Positions 11,001 to 23,269 of a stretch of DNA of 64,000 bases are shown piece after piece. How positions within the stretch are numbered: position 1 is the first letter of the stretch; every line of letters starts with the position of its first letter. The notes below the pieces were generated by a model that did not search any database, was not told where the DNA came from, and saw only the letters and a program-made list of their open reading frames with translations. Position numbers and translations under genes: made by a program. Location: contig CM021316.1 in NCBI GenBank assembly GCA_010645155.1, positions 1,611,215 through 1,675,214 of the forward strand. The letters run 5' to 3'. The stretch comes from Tigriopus japonicus (Eukaryota > Arthropoda > Copepoda > Harpacticoida > Harpacticidae).

Positions 11001-14000
11001 GCTTGGCATTCCCTGAAGTGCACCGCCAAACGCAAAAGTCTCACCAGTCCCGTCACTCCACCAAATAGTACTCCAGAGATATGTTCGAAAATAGAAGGAG
11101 GAAGGACTTTTCACTCAAAGAGCTGTTCGTCCACCTTCCTGAAACTGAGAATGAGCCTCATGACAAGAACGAGGAAGATCAGCCGCGGTCCGTCCATCGG
11201 TGTGTCGTCGGGCATTGGGATTTGCAACGACGGAGATCCCATCCGGGCACTCCTTCCTTCACCATGTCTTTCCTCATGGAGCTTCTTGGCTCCGGGATTC
11301 TCAGCAGCACCTCTTTCATCTCAGAAGGGGTGCCAGCGGGACGCATGAATAAATGGACATGTATGCGACTGCTCAATGGATGAGTGTAGTCGAAGATTTG
11401 GGGGCAAAACTAGCTAGGGATGGGTCAGAACTAGGCTTGGGCATTTCATAGTTTTAAGTTTGCTACAAGGGGGAAAAATTCTTGTTTCGTTTGATTGTCA
11501 AAGTGAAGAGTGCAAATTGGGCTTGAGAATTTTGATTATATTTTTGAAGGGTTAGCCTTGAGTCTGGCGCATCCCTAGCCATTTTGGTACCAGAATCCCT
11601 AGCTGAATTCTTTCGATTACACTCATCCATTGGAAATGCAGTGCAGAGACTCTCCACCTAAAGTGAGTTGAATCCAGGATGCAGTTTTGAATTAAAATGC
11701 CAGATTTAATCATAAAGGCAGGAATTGTGAGAAAAAGTTTTTTTCAAATTGATGGCGAATTTTGATTGTTTGGACCAGGTTGTTGGAACAAAACAGAGTT
11801 TTATCCTAGTTTTCTTAGTGATCTAAGACTTTGACGGTGAATTATAACAGGACACCATGAGATTGACTTTTGATCTGAAACACATAAACTTCAGTACATA
11901 TTTTATTATACCAATATTTTTGATGTTTCCAGCAATTTTAGATCTCGAAATGACCTTTTTGAGTGGTTGTTTCTTTAGAAAAAAAATTGGAATTTTTTTT
12001 TTAGGTGGGATGCTATTTTGCATAAAGTGCCTCTGTTGAACAATCATAACTTTTTGAGGGCTGTAATTATAATAGCCTTACACATGTTTTATTTAAAACT
12101 GAATTTTATTGGGATTGTGTGAATTTGAAAAATTGGATTAGCACATTTTGTAGTATTAGCAACTCCACATGATGTTGATAAGCAACCTCTTGAACAGTCG
12201 TACCAATTTTAATTTTGTTTCTTACGTATTGTTGGATTTCTGTGCCTTGATAATGGGGATGAGAAGCAAACTCTTTTTTAACTTCACCATGCGTTTAAGG
12301 TACGGTTTATATTTCTCGTAAGAAATCTTGTCCACCTAAGCCTTAAGTTGCTTAAACATTTCCTCCAATTCATGCCTGTTGTAGCTACTTCATTAGTAGC
12401 AGACACTAAGGTTCAATTTTGATTAAAAAATATTGGTTTCTAAACGTTCTCACAACTAATGCCCCATTTATCCTACTATTCACATTTTGTCCTAATACAC
12501 GGCCTTAAGGTTGTTGAATTGTTTTTGTTGACACTTTGTTGTGAAGCAGTTCTTTAAAATGATTGTTTACGATATACGTAGCTCTACATCTCCGCTTTTG
12601 TTCTCGTTTTATTTCAAGATTTTGCTTGTCATTTGCTGCTAAAATTTATGTCCTAAGTTTTCAAAAATCCAATCACTAAGAGCCGTGTCCACGGTTGAAG
12701 TTGTCTCCAAATCGGGCAAGCTTGCACTCAGGAGATTGCAACGACGAGAACTTTTCCGCCTTTGATTCAACCATTGCCCCCTGAAGAACCCCACACATCA
12801 CCGTGGATCTACTCGCACGTTCATAAGCACAAGCACAATCGGATATGAACGCTTATTCGTGCAAGACTAATACCTATAAAATTTCTTGGCACACCTGAGC
12901 CATCCTCAAAGTGACCAAATATTTCTCCTCCGTCCGTTTAAAAATCGATTGGGGTAGCGGTTTTGAGACTTATGATCTTTTCGTCACGCTGTTGTTCAAT
13001 GTCAACCGGTAAATGAGACGGCGAAACGCTTAAATGCGCGTTCATGAGCTCTGAAGATGTTTGAAAGAGAGGGTTTCCGCACGTAAGCTCATCTTAAATG
13101 CATTCTATTTCACAACAAACTCTCAAGATTTCATTTCCATCCAAGGTTTTAACGTATTGGAATTCTCATCCCGCCAGGAATCCTTGCCATTTAGCAAAAA
13201 AAAAACATCGAACCAATGAGACGTGTCAATGCGAAGACGTTAATCGTTGTGTAGGCCCAACTTCAACGTTTTTCGCCATTGTTGCATGAGATTATACATG
13301 AAGATGGGGAGGATATATATTTTTTGGGTTGATTATGGTTCAAGGATACTTTGACAATCAATGATTGGATACGGAGCGAATGGAGAGCGAGCAAGGATAC
13401 ACAAAAAGCGATGTCGAACAAATTGAATGAATGCATTTGGTTATGGACATCTTGCATGGGTCTAGACTAGAAAAGATTGCTCACTTACTTCCTTAGTCTG
13501 ATGAATATTGATGAACATGAATAAATATTTCCATTCACATTTGGTGTCTAAATCATTCGACTCCCGGATCTGAAACATTTTATGGCATCGAGGAGAAAAT
13601 CTCCCAGGAATTATTCTCAAAATTAGGAAAGTTCTTTTATGTATATGCATGCATATAAAAAGCTTTGCTTTTCCAGATTTATCCGTGAACCATGTCAAAT
13701 AAGCAGTTTTTGGGTGGAGTTTCGATTGGCAGCCATGATGAAATACAAATATTGGGCCCGATCTAGATGTTTTACCCTCGTTCGACTTTGATTCTTGTCG
13801 TGTTTTCAAGGCGAAATCTAGATTAGGGTCCACGATTAGCGTACATGTTCGACAAAGTCATCACTGAGCGAGTTTGCGGCCCAATTGAAGGAAAACCTTG
13901 TAAATGGACCCTGAATTGTTGAGATTTGAGAAACTAAGCTTTAGATGGAGGACGGTAATTATCTCCCACGTTAGAAGACGCTTCTTTGCACAGAAAGAGG

Positions 14001-14929
14001 CTAAGAGGTATGCTAAATTGCATCATGGTGGACAGTTCCGGGTAAGTGTCGAATATGCAAACTCGAAATAGATAACCTTACTCAAGGAATGCTCGAGTAT
14101 TTGTTTGATTAAAGACTTGCTGAGAAGTAATGGAATATGTTGTCGGGTCCGCTTCAGCCCTAACCAATTTACGTGCTGTTAAGTCAATGAAACAAAAGAA
14201 ATGCCTTTTATAGAGAAAGAAATAGAGATGGACAAATCGCACACCGGAAATGAAAAGTGTACCAAGTTTGTCAATAATTGAACCATGTAATAAAACAAGT
14301 GTTGTACTGTAATTTGATTCAAATGCGGCCATTTCACGCTTGACAAGAATATCTACATGATTTAATTTTAGACTATCATACTCAAAGCCTCTCGACAAGG
14401 TCATTGCGATTCGTTTAACCATGTTTCATTCTGAAAACCAACGAGGGTCCCAAAAGCAATGAATGATTGCATATGTAATGTTCAACTTGGAAAGTGACAT
14501 CACAATTATGTTAATTATTTAACGAATTTAAATTTAAATTATTTAACTTATCTAACATCCATTTTTATGTGATGAATGTATTGAAATAGGTCGCATCTTA
14601 TGGAAATTATTCAAATACCTCAAGTATACCAAAGTATAATCAAATAGTGTTTCTAGTAGTACCTATAACACCCAACCTAATGACATGCAATATGGTTAAT
14701 GATTAACCAGCATACGTATAGTTAGTAATAATGATAGAGGTTAATTTCCAAAATACTTAAATGGCTTTTTAATTGCAAGCAGTACCGATGTAAATGTGTA
14801 CAGACTAAAAAACAGGAGTCCAGGTGGCAAGTAAGGCGATGCAAAAAGGTTGTAGAAATCATGATGGTTTTAAGATTAAAATATAAAAAGACTAAAGGCA
14901 TGAAAAGTAACCTATGTCACAACAGTCAC
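8028..14929. other. Long stretch without a defensible gene
   Basis: Several open frames of 100-125 codons occur (for example minus 8845-8480 and minus 13833-13462, the latter without an ATG). None has a recognisable motif, and several have equally open antisense frames. A GC-richer patch at 10968-11383 reads as one frame broken by a single stop. I see no RNA genes. The first 100-200 bases should contain the promoter of the acidic-protein gene. Confidence 0.4.
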
Positions 14930-15153
14930 ATCTAGATTAGTGATGGGTTTCAAGTTTGGAGTGTTGTCATCTTCGACTTGAAGTTTAATTGCTATCAAAA
15001 AAGGTGGCTTGTATTAAACTTTTTGACCAAAGACCTAAACAAGAATAAACTTCGAGTTGGCAGCGCTGCTGTATATTTATCAGGAGATTAGGTCTCTTGC
15101 CCTTATAGAAGTTCAGTGGTGGTAAGCTTTTTGACCCTAAAGGACCAAAATGG
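14930..15153 (+). repeat. Dispersed repeat, copy 2 (first copy at 1.0 kb)
   Basis: Same orientation and content as 1006-1233, ending in the identical phrase ctaaaggaccaaaatgg. About 13.9 kb separates the copies, with unrelated flanks, so this is an interspersed repeat and not a local duplication. Confidence 0.75.
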
Positions 15154-16118
15154 CCAATGGAACTCGAAATCCATCAGTAATCTTGAGTCCATAGTGGTCA
15201 AACTTAACATCTGGGGTCTGAAACAATTTCACTTTGAGGAGATTTTTTTTGACTTTGCTTCACTAATTGCACTCTATGTGACACTCAAGACAATAACTAG
15301 CTTAAAGCAGAAGTCAATGGACTTGATAAAAAATATCCCAACGCCCTCTAGCCGACTAGTTAACACTACAGGGGTCTATTCAAAACAAAGTCGATTGAAT
15401 TTTCTTCATGAAATATCAAATCCGAATATCACATATTTAGTTTACGATGTTCCAATTGGCAACAAAAGCTCATGATTACTCATGATGAATTGTCGGTCCA
15501 GGTTGGAGTGTTATCCCTCCTGATTTTCGGTTTGAAAAGAACTTTCGTCTTGATCTATTACTTTCGTCACTCCACCAGAATATCTAGAATGTCTTGCTTG
15601 CCCTTTTGGCATGTGGACACATGAATGGCTGAAGTAGATGTTGATGATGATGGGGGACTTGAGGCGTCAAAAGGAAACGTTCTTGGGCATTCCATCCACA
15701 AAGTTGCTGGAAGGTTTTCAGTGTTTAACAAGTTCAACTACATGGGTATATGGCTAAATCGGATTGCAATCATAACTATGGGAATTGCTTATCGGCGAGT
15801 CCATGACCTCCACCTTCTAAGATCACTTTTTTGTGACTAGACAAAGAAATTGAAATTTCTTCACAAGGGGCTTGAGGTCCCTTCGCCAAAACCTTTGACA
15901 TAATATAGAAAAAAATTGACATGCAAGACCTCCGATAAATGGGCCGTCGTGTCATGTCTTTTGGATCCAAAGTTTTCTATTGTTTGGAACCGATTTAAAA
16001 GATGCATGTTGCATGCAGCACTTTTTAACCATTCTCGATTATGGCGGAAAGAAACGTAAAAAAAGGAAATGGAATGTTGCCAAATAGTAATTGTATTTGA
16101 TTCTCTTTTGCAATGGTT
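15154..16118. other. No gene seen between repeat and receptor gene
   Basis: A 119-codon plus frame (15116-15475) begins inside the dispersed repeat and has no recognised motif. The right part is the 3' flank of the minus-strand glutamate receptor that ends at 16119. Confidence 0.4.
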
Positions 16119-19100
16119 TTAAGCTTGATTATTGGCGATTCGGTAGTCCTGGTCATTATCCACAAATCCTCCGATGACGACATATTTGAGGTGTCGAGTC
16201 AACTTGAAATCGGACCGTTTTCCCGAGGTAGCGGCAAAAATAGCCAATTCAATAAACGAGATAAACAAGGCGATGGCAAGAACGGCAAACATTGTGTGGA
16301 ATAGCCAATCTAGCGAGAAAGATAAAGTATGTTATCAAGTGTTTCGAAACAAATAAATCCATCCATGAGATAATGATCCCTTACGGAAATCCTCGCTTGT
16401 GAACTGAGTGAAAGAGACCATGGGGCCATCTTTATTTGAGTATGAAAAAGCTTGTTGAGTCTCAGTGCAATCGGAATTTATGTTCCACCATTTATTGATC
16501 AATTCGTGAAGTTTCCCTGTTTCTCGGACTTCTATCAACGCATTAGATAAAGATTTCTCGTACTTGGATCCTGGAAATCAAGAATTCATGAGGCGTGACT
16601 CATGAGATGAGTGGAATATATTAAGATAAAATCAGTTTTAGAAAAAGATTCACTTAAAATTGGACAAGTAGCAAGTGGGTTTGTAATCGAGTAAATTTTC
16701 CATTGTAATGTCATATTAGCCAAGCGGTCGATTGTTCTGCCTCCAGTAGTCTAGAAATCCTAGTTTAACATAATGATAACTAGGGCCCGGAAAAATATTT
16801 TCTAAAAAGTGACGAAATATTAAATATAATTTTTTTCAAAAGGCCAAAATATTTAAAAAAAAATAGCCGGAAATTTAAAAGCTATTTTTTGATATTGCCA
16901 CTATTTGTCAATTTAATATGTTTGCACCAAATTATTCCTTAAATTTTTGGCAAATTCAATGTGATGGGTCTTTTTTGGGGAGCCTCACTTGACACCTGAT
17001 TGATTTAACATTAGAACTTGCAATTTTCCTCAAAAGATGTATCATTTTTCGGCATATATGACAGTAGTTATGGTTTTTAATGTTAAACATTAGTGCAAAT
17101 GCCCTGTCGTAGACTTTTTTGTATACTTGGTTCATTTTGTTTAAGCCTTTTGTGCATCAATTGATTTGATGCACATGATGCCTTTGATGCATTTGATGCC
17201 TTGATTTCGCTCAAGTTTTCCTGAAATATTTTTTCCATTCTAAAATATCCAGAAAATATTTAAGTTATCCTCGAAACAACCAAAATGTTCTAATAATCGA
17301 GGAGAAATATTTTTAAATATTTTATATTTTCAAAATATAGTTCCGGGCCCTAATGATAACCAAGGGTTTGTGCGTCACACATCAGCCTTATTGAAGGGCC
17401 CCTCTCATCCAAAAGTGATATAAATCTGTCAATCACTTTCTTTTGACTTACCTTTGGGGAACGATAATGCATAATGTCGATCATCCAATCGCCCAACAGT
17501 GTACAATTCGCAATGTTCAAGTTTGGCAAATTCAGCTGCATTGCCTTCCATCAGAACTCCGAAATTACCATTGGACTCGAGGGCCTTTTCTACACCTTCA
17601 GCGTTGGAGTTGATGTATGAGCCAAATTTCTGGACACGAGCCAGAATTCTCTTGTGCAATGGGTTATTAGATTTCTGTATGGGACACAAAATGCGTGTTG
17701 TCAAGTAATACATCAGAATGAAATCATAACTTCGCTTGAACAACGCACCTGCAACAACGCGTTGGTGGAACCGAACTCAAAAACCCCAATTTTAAAATCG
17801 GGATTAGCCAAGAGGGAGTCGATATTCGGCGCCATCATGGTGGCAGCGCCATTTCCACTCCTTACCATTCCATATAAGGAGATGACATAACAGAAGAAAA
17901 TCACACTTGAAGACAACACCCATCCGAAGGTCAAAAAACGAGTGGAAAAGGTCTAAGGGAGAGGAATAGTTTTTATAAGGCTGAATGAAGTATGAAGTAT
18001 GGCATTTAAAATTTCATTAGAAATCAATAGTTTTGAGGCTCTTTTCCACCTCCTTAAATGAAAGCAAAAAATTAACTCTAAGAATGACAGTGTAATGTGA
18101 TTCCATTTTAAGGCATCAGTTTTTGAAAAATACAAGCTAATAAAAAAGAAAATTTTGTCCTTAATACGAGGTTGATTTTTTTCAGAATAGTTTGAGTGTT
18201 AAAGATAAATATGACACTGACCACGAATTTTGCAACACAATTAGTTCAATTGTTTTCATGATATTGAACGGCTTACTTTAAATTTATTTCCACGTTTTTT
18301 AAAGAGGAAAGATAGATGGCGATCCCCAAAGTAGAACTCTTAAATGCAACTCAGTAGTCAGTGCCTGAAGAATGTCTATACATTTTAATTTTAGAATAGT
18401 TTTTATAGTAAAAATTGTAGAATATTAGAACTAAATTTTTCAACTAGTTTTTCAACTTGTTAATCGTTCCTAGAAAAGTTATTAAAAGCCAAATATTGCA
18501 ATATAAGTAGATAAGTTTTTCACATTGAAGTATGATCTCCAAAGTACCACGGTATCATGTATTGCATTGTTCTCAAACCTTCCTACTCATTTTCTGAGAA
18601 TTGACGTAGGAGTAAATTAATACAGTTTTGAAAATGTGCAAATCCGAAGCAATTTTGTACAAAGTGACGTAACAAATCGTGGGCACGTTTTTTTCTCGCG
18701 AATCAATGCAAAAAGGATTGGCTGTTCAAGCTTGTACATTTCTCTTTTCTTTAAAAAGTCATGCAAATCCCCATGCAAAACGAGGTGTTTTGAGACGGTT
18801 TTATTGTAAACATTCCGCCAATCCTCATCCTTTTCAACTCAACCCTCACGGTGTTTTGAATGATTTTTAAGGTTTGGATCAAAATACCCTTATCTTGGCA
18901 TTTTTTTGACCCAAAACTTAATGGGTAATAACGTTCCTTTTGTTGTATTATTTAAGTTTAGGTCCAGGGAAAAGTAAAAAACCTAAATACCTATTAATTA
19001 TAACATTTTTTGAAAAACTATTTAATCCATATTTGAAGATCTTTTAGTTACCCATTGAATTCAAATTAAGTAAAAATAGATTCATCAACAGCTGAGCTAT

Positions 19101-22100
19101 TTAGATTTGAATGGTCCATTTTTGACCAATTTTTATTTTGACATTTTTTTAATTTTTTGGTGACATCAAAAATTACTTGGGATTTTGAGTTTTCATATAC
19201 CCGGAATATTTTTTCGCTTTTTTGGGCCAAAAGTGAACCGGTTAAACTCTAAAAGTGTACTAGCTGGATTTTCAAAAAAATAATTTATTTAATAGGTTTT
19301 TAGGTATATAACTTTTAATCTAGACCTGATTTTGAGAAACTCAGTGAGTTGTTTCCCTTTGATTTCCTGAGTATGGACCATATTTCATGGTGTAATTTCA
19401 TTGTAATTTTCATAGTGTAGTATTTAATATTTCATAGAAACTTGATATGAATTTTTCAGTACCGTGTTGATGTAAAGACAAAATCTGGTGCCACCTTAAA
19501 GAGGTTTGAAGGGCTCACCTTAGGAGTGAAATTGGATCCTTTGAAACCATATGAGAGGAGGAACCACATTGTATTACATAAGGTCATAGCAGGCAGCTTT
19601 TCTGACCAATGCTCGTAAGGTGTAACTCGGGCAGTTATGTAGAAACCAATGGATGTTGCCACAAATAGGACCAAGATGAATAACCATAGTTGCCAGGAAA
19701 ATGGTTGGGTAAGAAAGCAGCTATCAGTTCCAAAGGTGGAGAATTTCTAAAAAAAACGAAGCAAGATTTATTGGACATTCTGTTTTGAGCCATAAATTAC
19801 CCACAGTGTGTACAGTTGAGCTCAAGAAGTCATTTTTAGATTCCAAAAACTTTTGAGACCACTTTCGACGTGTTAATGCACTACTGCATATGAATTTGAG
19901 TTCTGCTTATTAAGTCACGGGCAAAAATACGTCATGAGGTCACTTAAAACATACTAAAAAAAATAGCTGTTTGAACATTTTCTTCAATCCAATCCTCAAG
20001 CAGTCTTACCGGGTGGGGATTTAATTCACGCACATCACGTTTAAAGGCCTTTTAGACCCACTTCTAATAGACCGATTTTAAATCTTTGGGCCAAAATCGA
20101 AGCGTCTGTTTATTCTCTACAAGATAAACAAAGCAATTTTGCGAAAATCGCTCAATTTTTCGACATGTTGAACTTTAAGCAAGAATCCAGCTGCTGCGCA
20201 CCGGCACCAAGACTAGCGATGTTTGCAAGGCCTTGGGCGTCGGCAGGACGACTGTCTGCAAAGTTCGACGCCGGATTCGTTATGGCCAGCCTCTGGTCGA
20301 TAATCGAGCCAAAAATCAGAGGCCAAAAACATTGGGAACCACTGAAAAAAGCATGAAACGTTACTGGAAGAAGCACCCGCGCAAGTCGATGAGGTCCGTC
20401 GCAAAGAAGTACGCTGTTAACCCGAAGACGGTCCTCAAGGTCGCACGAAATGCCGGTAGCCGCTCCCTAGTTTTCAAACGACGGCCTCGATTATCTGAGG
20501 TCGGCCGGAAAAATCGTCTGGAGAGGTCTAAGAAGCTGCTGAATTATATGAAAAAAAGCGCCCGAGATCGTGTTCTTCTCAGACCAGAAGAACTTCACCG
20601 TCAATCCAGTGGTCAACCGGCAAAACGACCGCTACTTCGACCTCGGCCACCTCTCAGATGATCCCGCGAGGTCAGTATCGAGGTCAAAGCACCCGGCCTC
20701 GGTAATGTTTTTGTCGTTATGTCCTCCAAGGGCGAGGTGTCGCCGCTGATATTCTTCCTCGTCGGGTTTCGCTTTATAGCAAAGGACTAATTCGATGTCT
20801 TGAAGACTACACTCATCCCGTGGATGAAAAAAGTCGCTGGTAACAAGTCATAGGTGTTTCAGCATTTCCCCACCCATACTGCTAAAATCACCCACAACAA
20901 AGATGGCTCAAGCCAGGATTACTTTCAAAATACACACTGGGTCCGATTAGAACAATGAAAATTAAACGGAACAATATATTTGTTGCAAAAACCTCACATT
21001 TTAGTACAATGATCGGACCCAGTGTGTATTTTTGAAATTCGTCCTGACGTACAGTGGTTCCCTGCCCAGAAGTACTTGGACGAGAGCGCGACTTTCTGGC
21101 CAAAAGACTTCTGGCCGCCGTCCTCCACCGACCTGAAGAGGCCGGTATCGAGGCTGATGGCAGTTCCATTGGATAACTAGTTTATTTAGGACCTTTTCCT
21201 ACAACTTTTGTTACATTCATTTCTCCGAATTCTAAAATTCTTAATAAATAAAATTTTCGTACAAGTTAATCAGTCAAATATGTGCGCGAATTAAAACCCC
21301 GCCCGGTATGGGTGTTTCAACCTAAAATATTGTCGAAATCTACCTTGCCGTTTGTTTAAATTGATGTAATGACTCTCTTGTTTGGTTCTTCGAGAATGCC
21401 GATCAAAAAGGCCGTTGAAAATATATCCGCGAAATAGGTAATTTCCAAAATATTTGAGAACAACATCTCTTTGCACATCTAAGACTTTAGTCAAGGTAAT
21501 TTTTCGACCATTTATTCTTGAGTGCGTTACAAGTACCATAATAGCGTTTTTGGCCGTGAACTATTTAACCGTATTCAAATAAATATTCTCCATTTCATAC
21601 ACATCTCAAAAGTTCTTGGAATCTAAAAATGACATCTTGAGCCCAAAACAATAATTTTGAAATTTCCTCTATCGGAAATTTTGCAAAAATGTGATTGGAA
21701 GAAATGGAAATGTAAGAATTAGTTGATATTTTATGGAGATCGATGTATTGTATTAATTATTGATTTCTTCAGTCTTACTTTAATTGCCATGCCAGTATAG
21801 ATTATGCAAGTTGCAAACTCCAATTTTTTGTTCGCCTTATCTTTTTCAACAAGGCCTTGTTGTTGTGTCTAGAAACACGTGTATTCAATAAGTTGTTATT
21901 GATAATTAGAGTAATTAAGATTGTTAAGACCTTCATATTTTTCAAAGTTTGAAAACGCTAAATTATGCCATTGACAGGATGCGTCAAAGTATCTAATTTT
22001 TTGACACTCTTAAGGAGAATTAGAAAAGGTTGGATGGAAAATAATGACAATATTAATGGCGTTAGGCGTGGCGAATCTACAAAGATTTTGTTGCTTTAGT

Positions 22101-23269
22101 GAAAAAAAAGGAACACAAATTTTATTTTTGTATTATCCTAGACGTGAAGTGCAATGCGCACTCTAACGGCAAAAGTAAGAACTATCACACGTATTTGTAC
22201 AGTTGTCATCAGGGTTGGTTTAATCCCGTCCCTGGGATCCTGGGAAAGGGATTGAGCGGGATTTTCGATTTCTATTTTAGTGCATAAATATGAAAATTTT
22301 GATTTGTGTCCTAATAGGTCTGATGATAGGAAATCAATGTTTTGGTATATTTACAATATCCTTGACCGACCATTATTTAATTTTTTTTTGTTTTAAGCTT
22401 CCGGAAACCTTGCAAATTGAATATGTTTTAGAAAATCTCGTTTTTAGAAAAAAAATCCCGTGCCGTGATCGATTAAAATAGATTGATTTTTGAGCAAGTA
22501 TTAGAAATCCCGTTTATCCCGTTTTAAGAGGAAGAAAATCCCATCCCGGGATCCCGTTAATCCCGGGAATTTGACCAACCCTGGTTGTCATTCAAATGGT
22601 TTAATTTAAAACTCTTCGAAGTATCCCAAAACTCGATCATTTAGCTTGTTAGATTGGACCATTTCTTACCTTAGACAAGATTGTGAGAGAAGATGTCATG
22701 AATGGAGTCGAGAAGTCCAGAACTTCATCTCTTGCCTTGGTCTGGGTTAAATCGGCAACAATCAGGTCAACTTCCTATTGATCAAAAAATATTTCCACTT
22801 TTATGGGGTCAAAAATCACAATCTGATCATTTCAGTAAGTCTACCCCGTCAATGGCCATTCCAATCATGCCATTCCATTTACCGGTGTCCGTGGATACAT
22901 GTCCATATTTACCATCCTTGGCCAGAACAATTTCATAACTGAGGTTCAACTTATCAGCAATTGAGTCCATGAGGTCTTTAACAAAACCTTCATATTCACC
23001 GGCTGAGTTTTCTTTAAGAAAAGGCTTTGTCTGAAATCGATGAAGTGAATTAAGTATAAATCACGAAACAGATAAAAATTTGTAGACTTCTTTTGCAGAG
23101 TTTCTTAAAGATTTCGCCAGGGGTCGCCACAAAGGATTAGTTCAGTAAAAAACATTGAAAACCTTACCAAGACCGATCCCACTTTCAAGATCGGAAATTC
23201 GTCCTGAGCCAAACCAACCGCGGTTAGACAACCAAAGACCAACAATAAACTTAGCCGAGCTCTCTCCAT
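16119..23269 (-). CDS. Ionotropic glutamate receptor lacking the amino-terminal domain
   Basis: A ligand-gated cation channel subunit of the plasma membrane. Eight minus-strand exons: 23269-23168, 23030-22845, 22774-22670, 19746-19519, 17952-17749, 17674-17452, 16570-16385 and 16309-16119. All junctions keep phase and give 474 residues. Residues 1-21 are a signal peptide starting MERARLSLLL. The S1 half (about 33-131) has kainate/AMPA-like KWNGMIG and DFSTPFM. M1 is about 150-172, then the pore loop, M3 about 214-237, S2, and M4 about 416-440. Glutamate-contact positions look intact: Thr106/108 and Arg111 in LTQTKARD, Gly-Ser-Thr at 268-270, Glu318. The 350-400 residue amino-terminal domain of classical subunits is absent, and the M3 motif SYTANLAAF is replaced by CYVISLYGM. 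A TATAAAG (plus 23365-23371) lies about 100 bp upstream of the start. It could be an ionotropic-receptor-like chemosensor, but the intact amino-acid-binding residues favour a true glutamate or amino-acid receptor. Confidence 0.9.
16781..17352. mobile_element. hAT-type MITE with perfect 8-bp target duplication
   Basis: The 572 bp element starts TAGGGCCCGGAA and ends TTCCGGGCCCTA, perfect terminal inverted repeats. It is flanked on both sides by ATGATAAC (16773-16780 and 17353-17360), an 8-bp target duplication typical of hAT transposons. It has no transposase frame, so it is non-autonomous. It sits in an intron of the glutamate receptor, 99 bp from the exon ending at 17452. A diverged relative lies at about 41630-42176. 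Confidence 0.93.
20165..21179 (+). pseudogene. Dead mariner-family transposase
   Basis: The plus strand encodes a Tc1/mariner transposase in broken frames. The main piece (20233-20661) has a helix-turn-helix-like KALGVGRTTVCKVRRRI and a basic region. After a frameshift near 20575 the next frame continues with NFTVNPVVNRQNDRYFDL. A later piece contains FPTHTAK and WPKDFWPPSSTDL, which resemble the family's second and third catalytic blocks. A stop near 20850, at least two frameshifts and an inserted MITE (20923-21038) show that it is inactive. It lies antisense in the 2.9 kb third intron of the glutamate receptor. Terminal inverted repeats were not located. Confidence 0.85.
20923..21038. mobile_element. 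Small MITE inserted in the mariner pseudogene
   Basis: The left end tttcaaaatacacactgggt is followed by ccgat, and the right end reads atcggacccagtgtgt then atttttgaaa: about 25 bp inverted ends with one indel. The core may be 20933-21026 flanked by TA. The interior has no frame. It splits the transposase region, so it inserted after the mariner. A diverged relative is at about 41500-41610. Confidence 0.8.
22210..22583. mobile_element. hAT-type MITE with perfect 8-bp target duplication
   Basis: The 374 bp element begins CAGGGTTGGT and ends ACCAACCCTG. Identical GTTGTCAT flanks lie at 22202-22209 and 22584-22591. The subterminal regions are full of cgggat/atcccg runs in opposite orientation, a layout common in hAT ends. 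No coding frame. It lies in the third intron of the glutamate receptor, 86 bp from the exon ending at 22670. Confidence 0.92.

Noticed and set aside
11416..11577. ctagggatg ... catccctag ends resembling a small hAT element
   Set aside because: The terminal match is short and the flanks show no 8-bp duplication, so I could not support a transposon call.
13462..13833. 123-codon minus open frame
   Set aside because: No ATG start, AT-biased composition, no recognisable motif.
16711..16780. tRNA D-arm-like ttagccaagcggtc before the intronic MITE
   Set aside because: No B-box and no acceptor-stem pairing; too little for a tRNA or SINE call.
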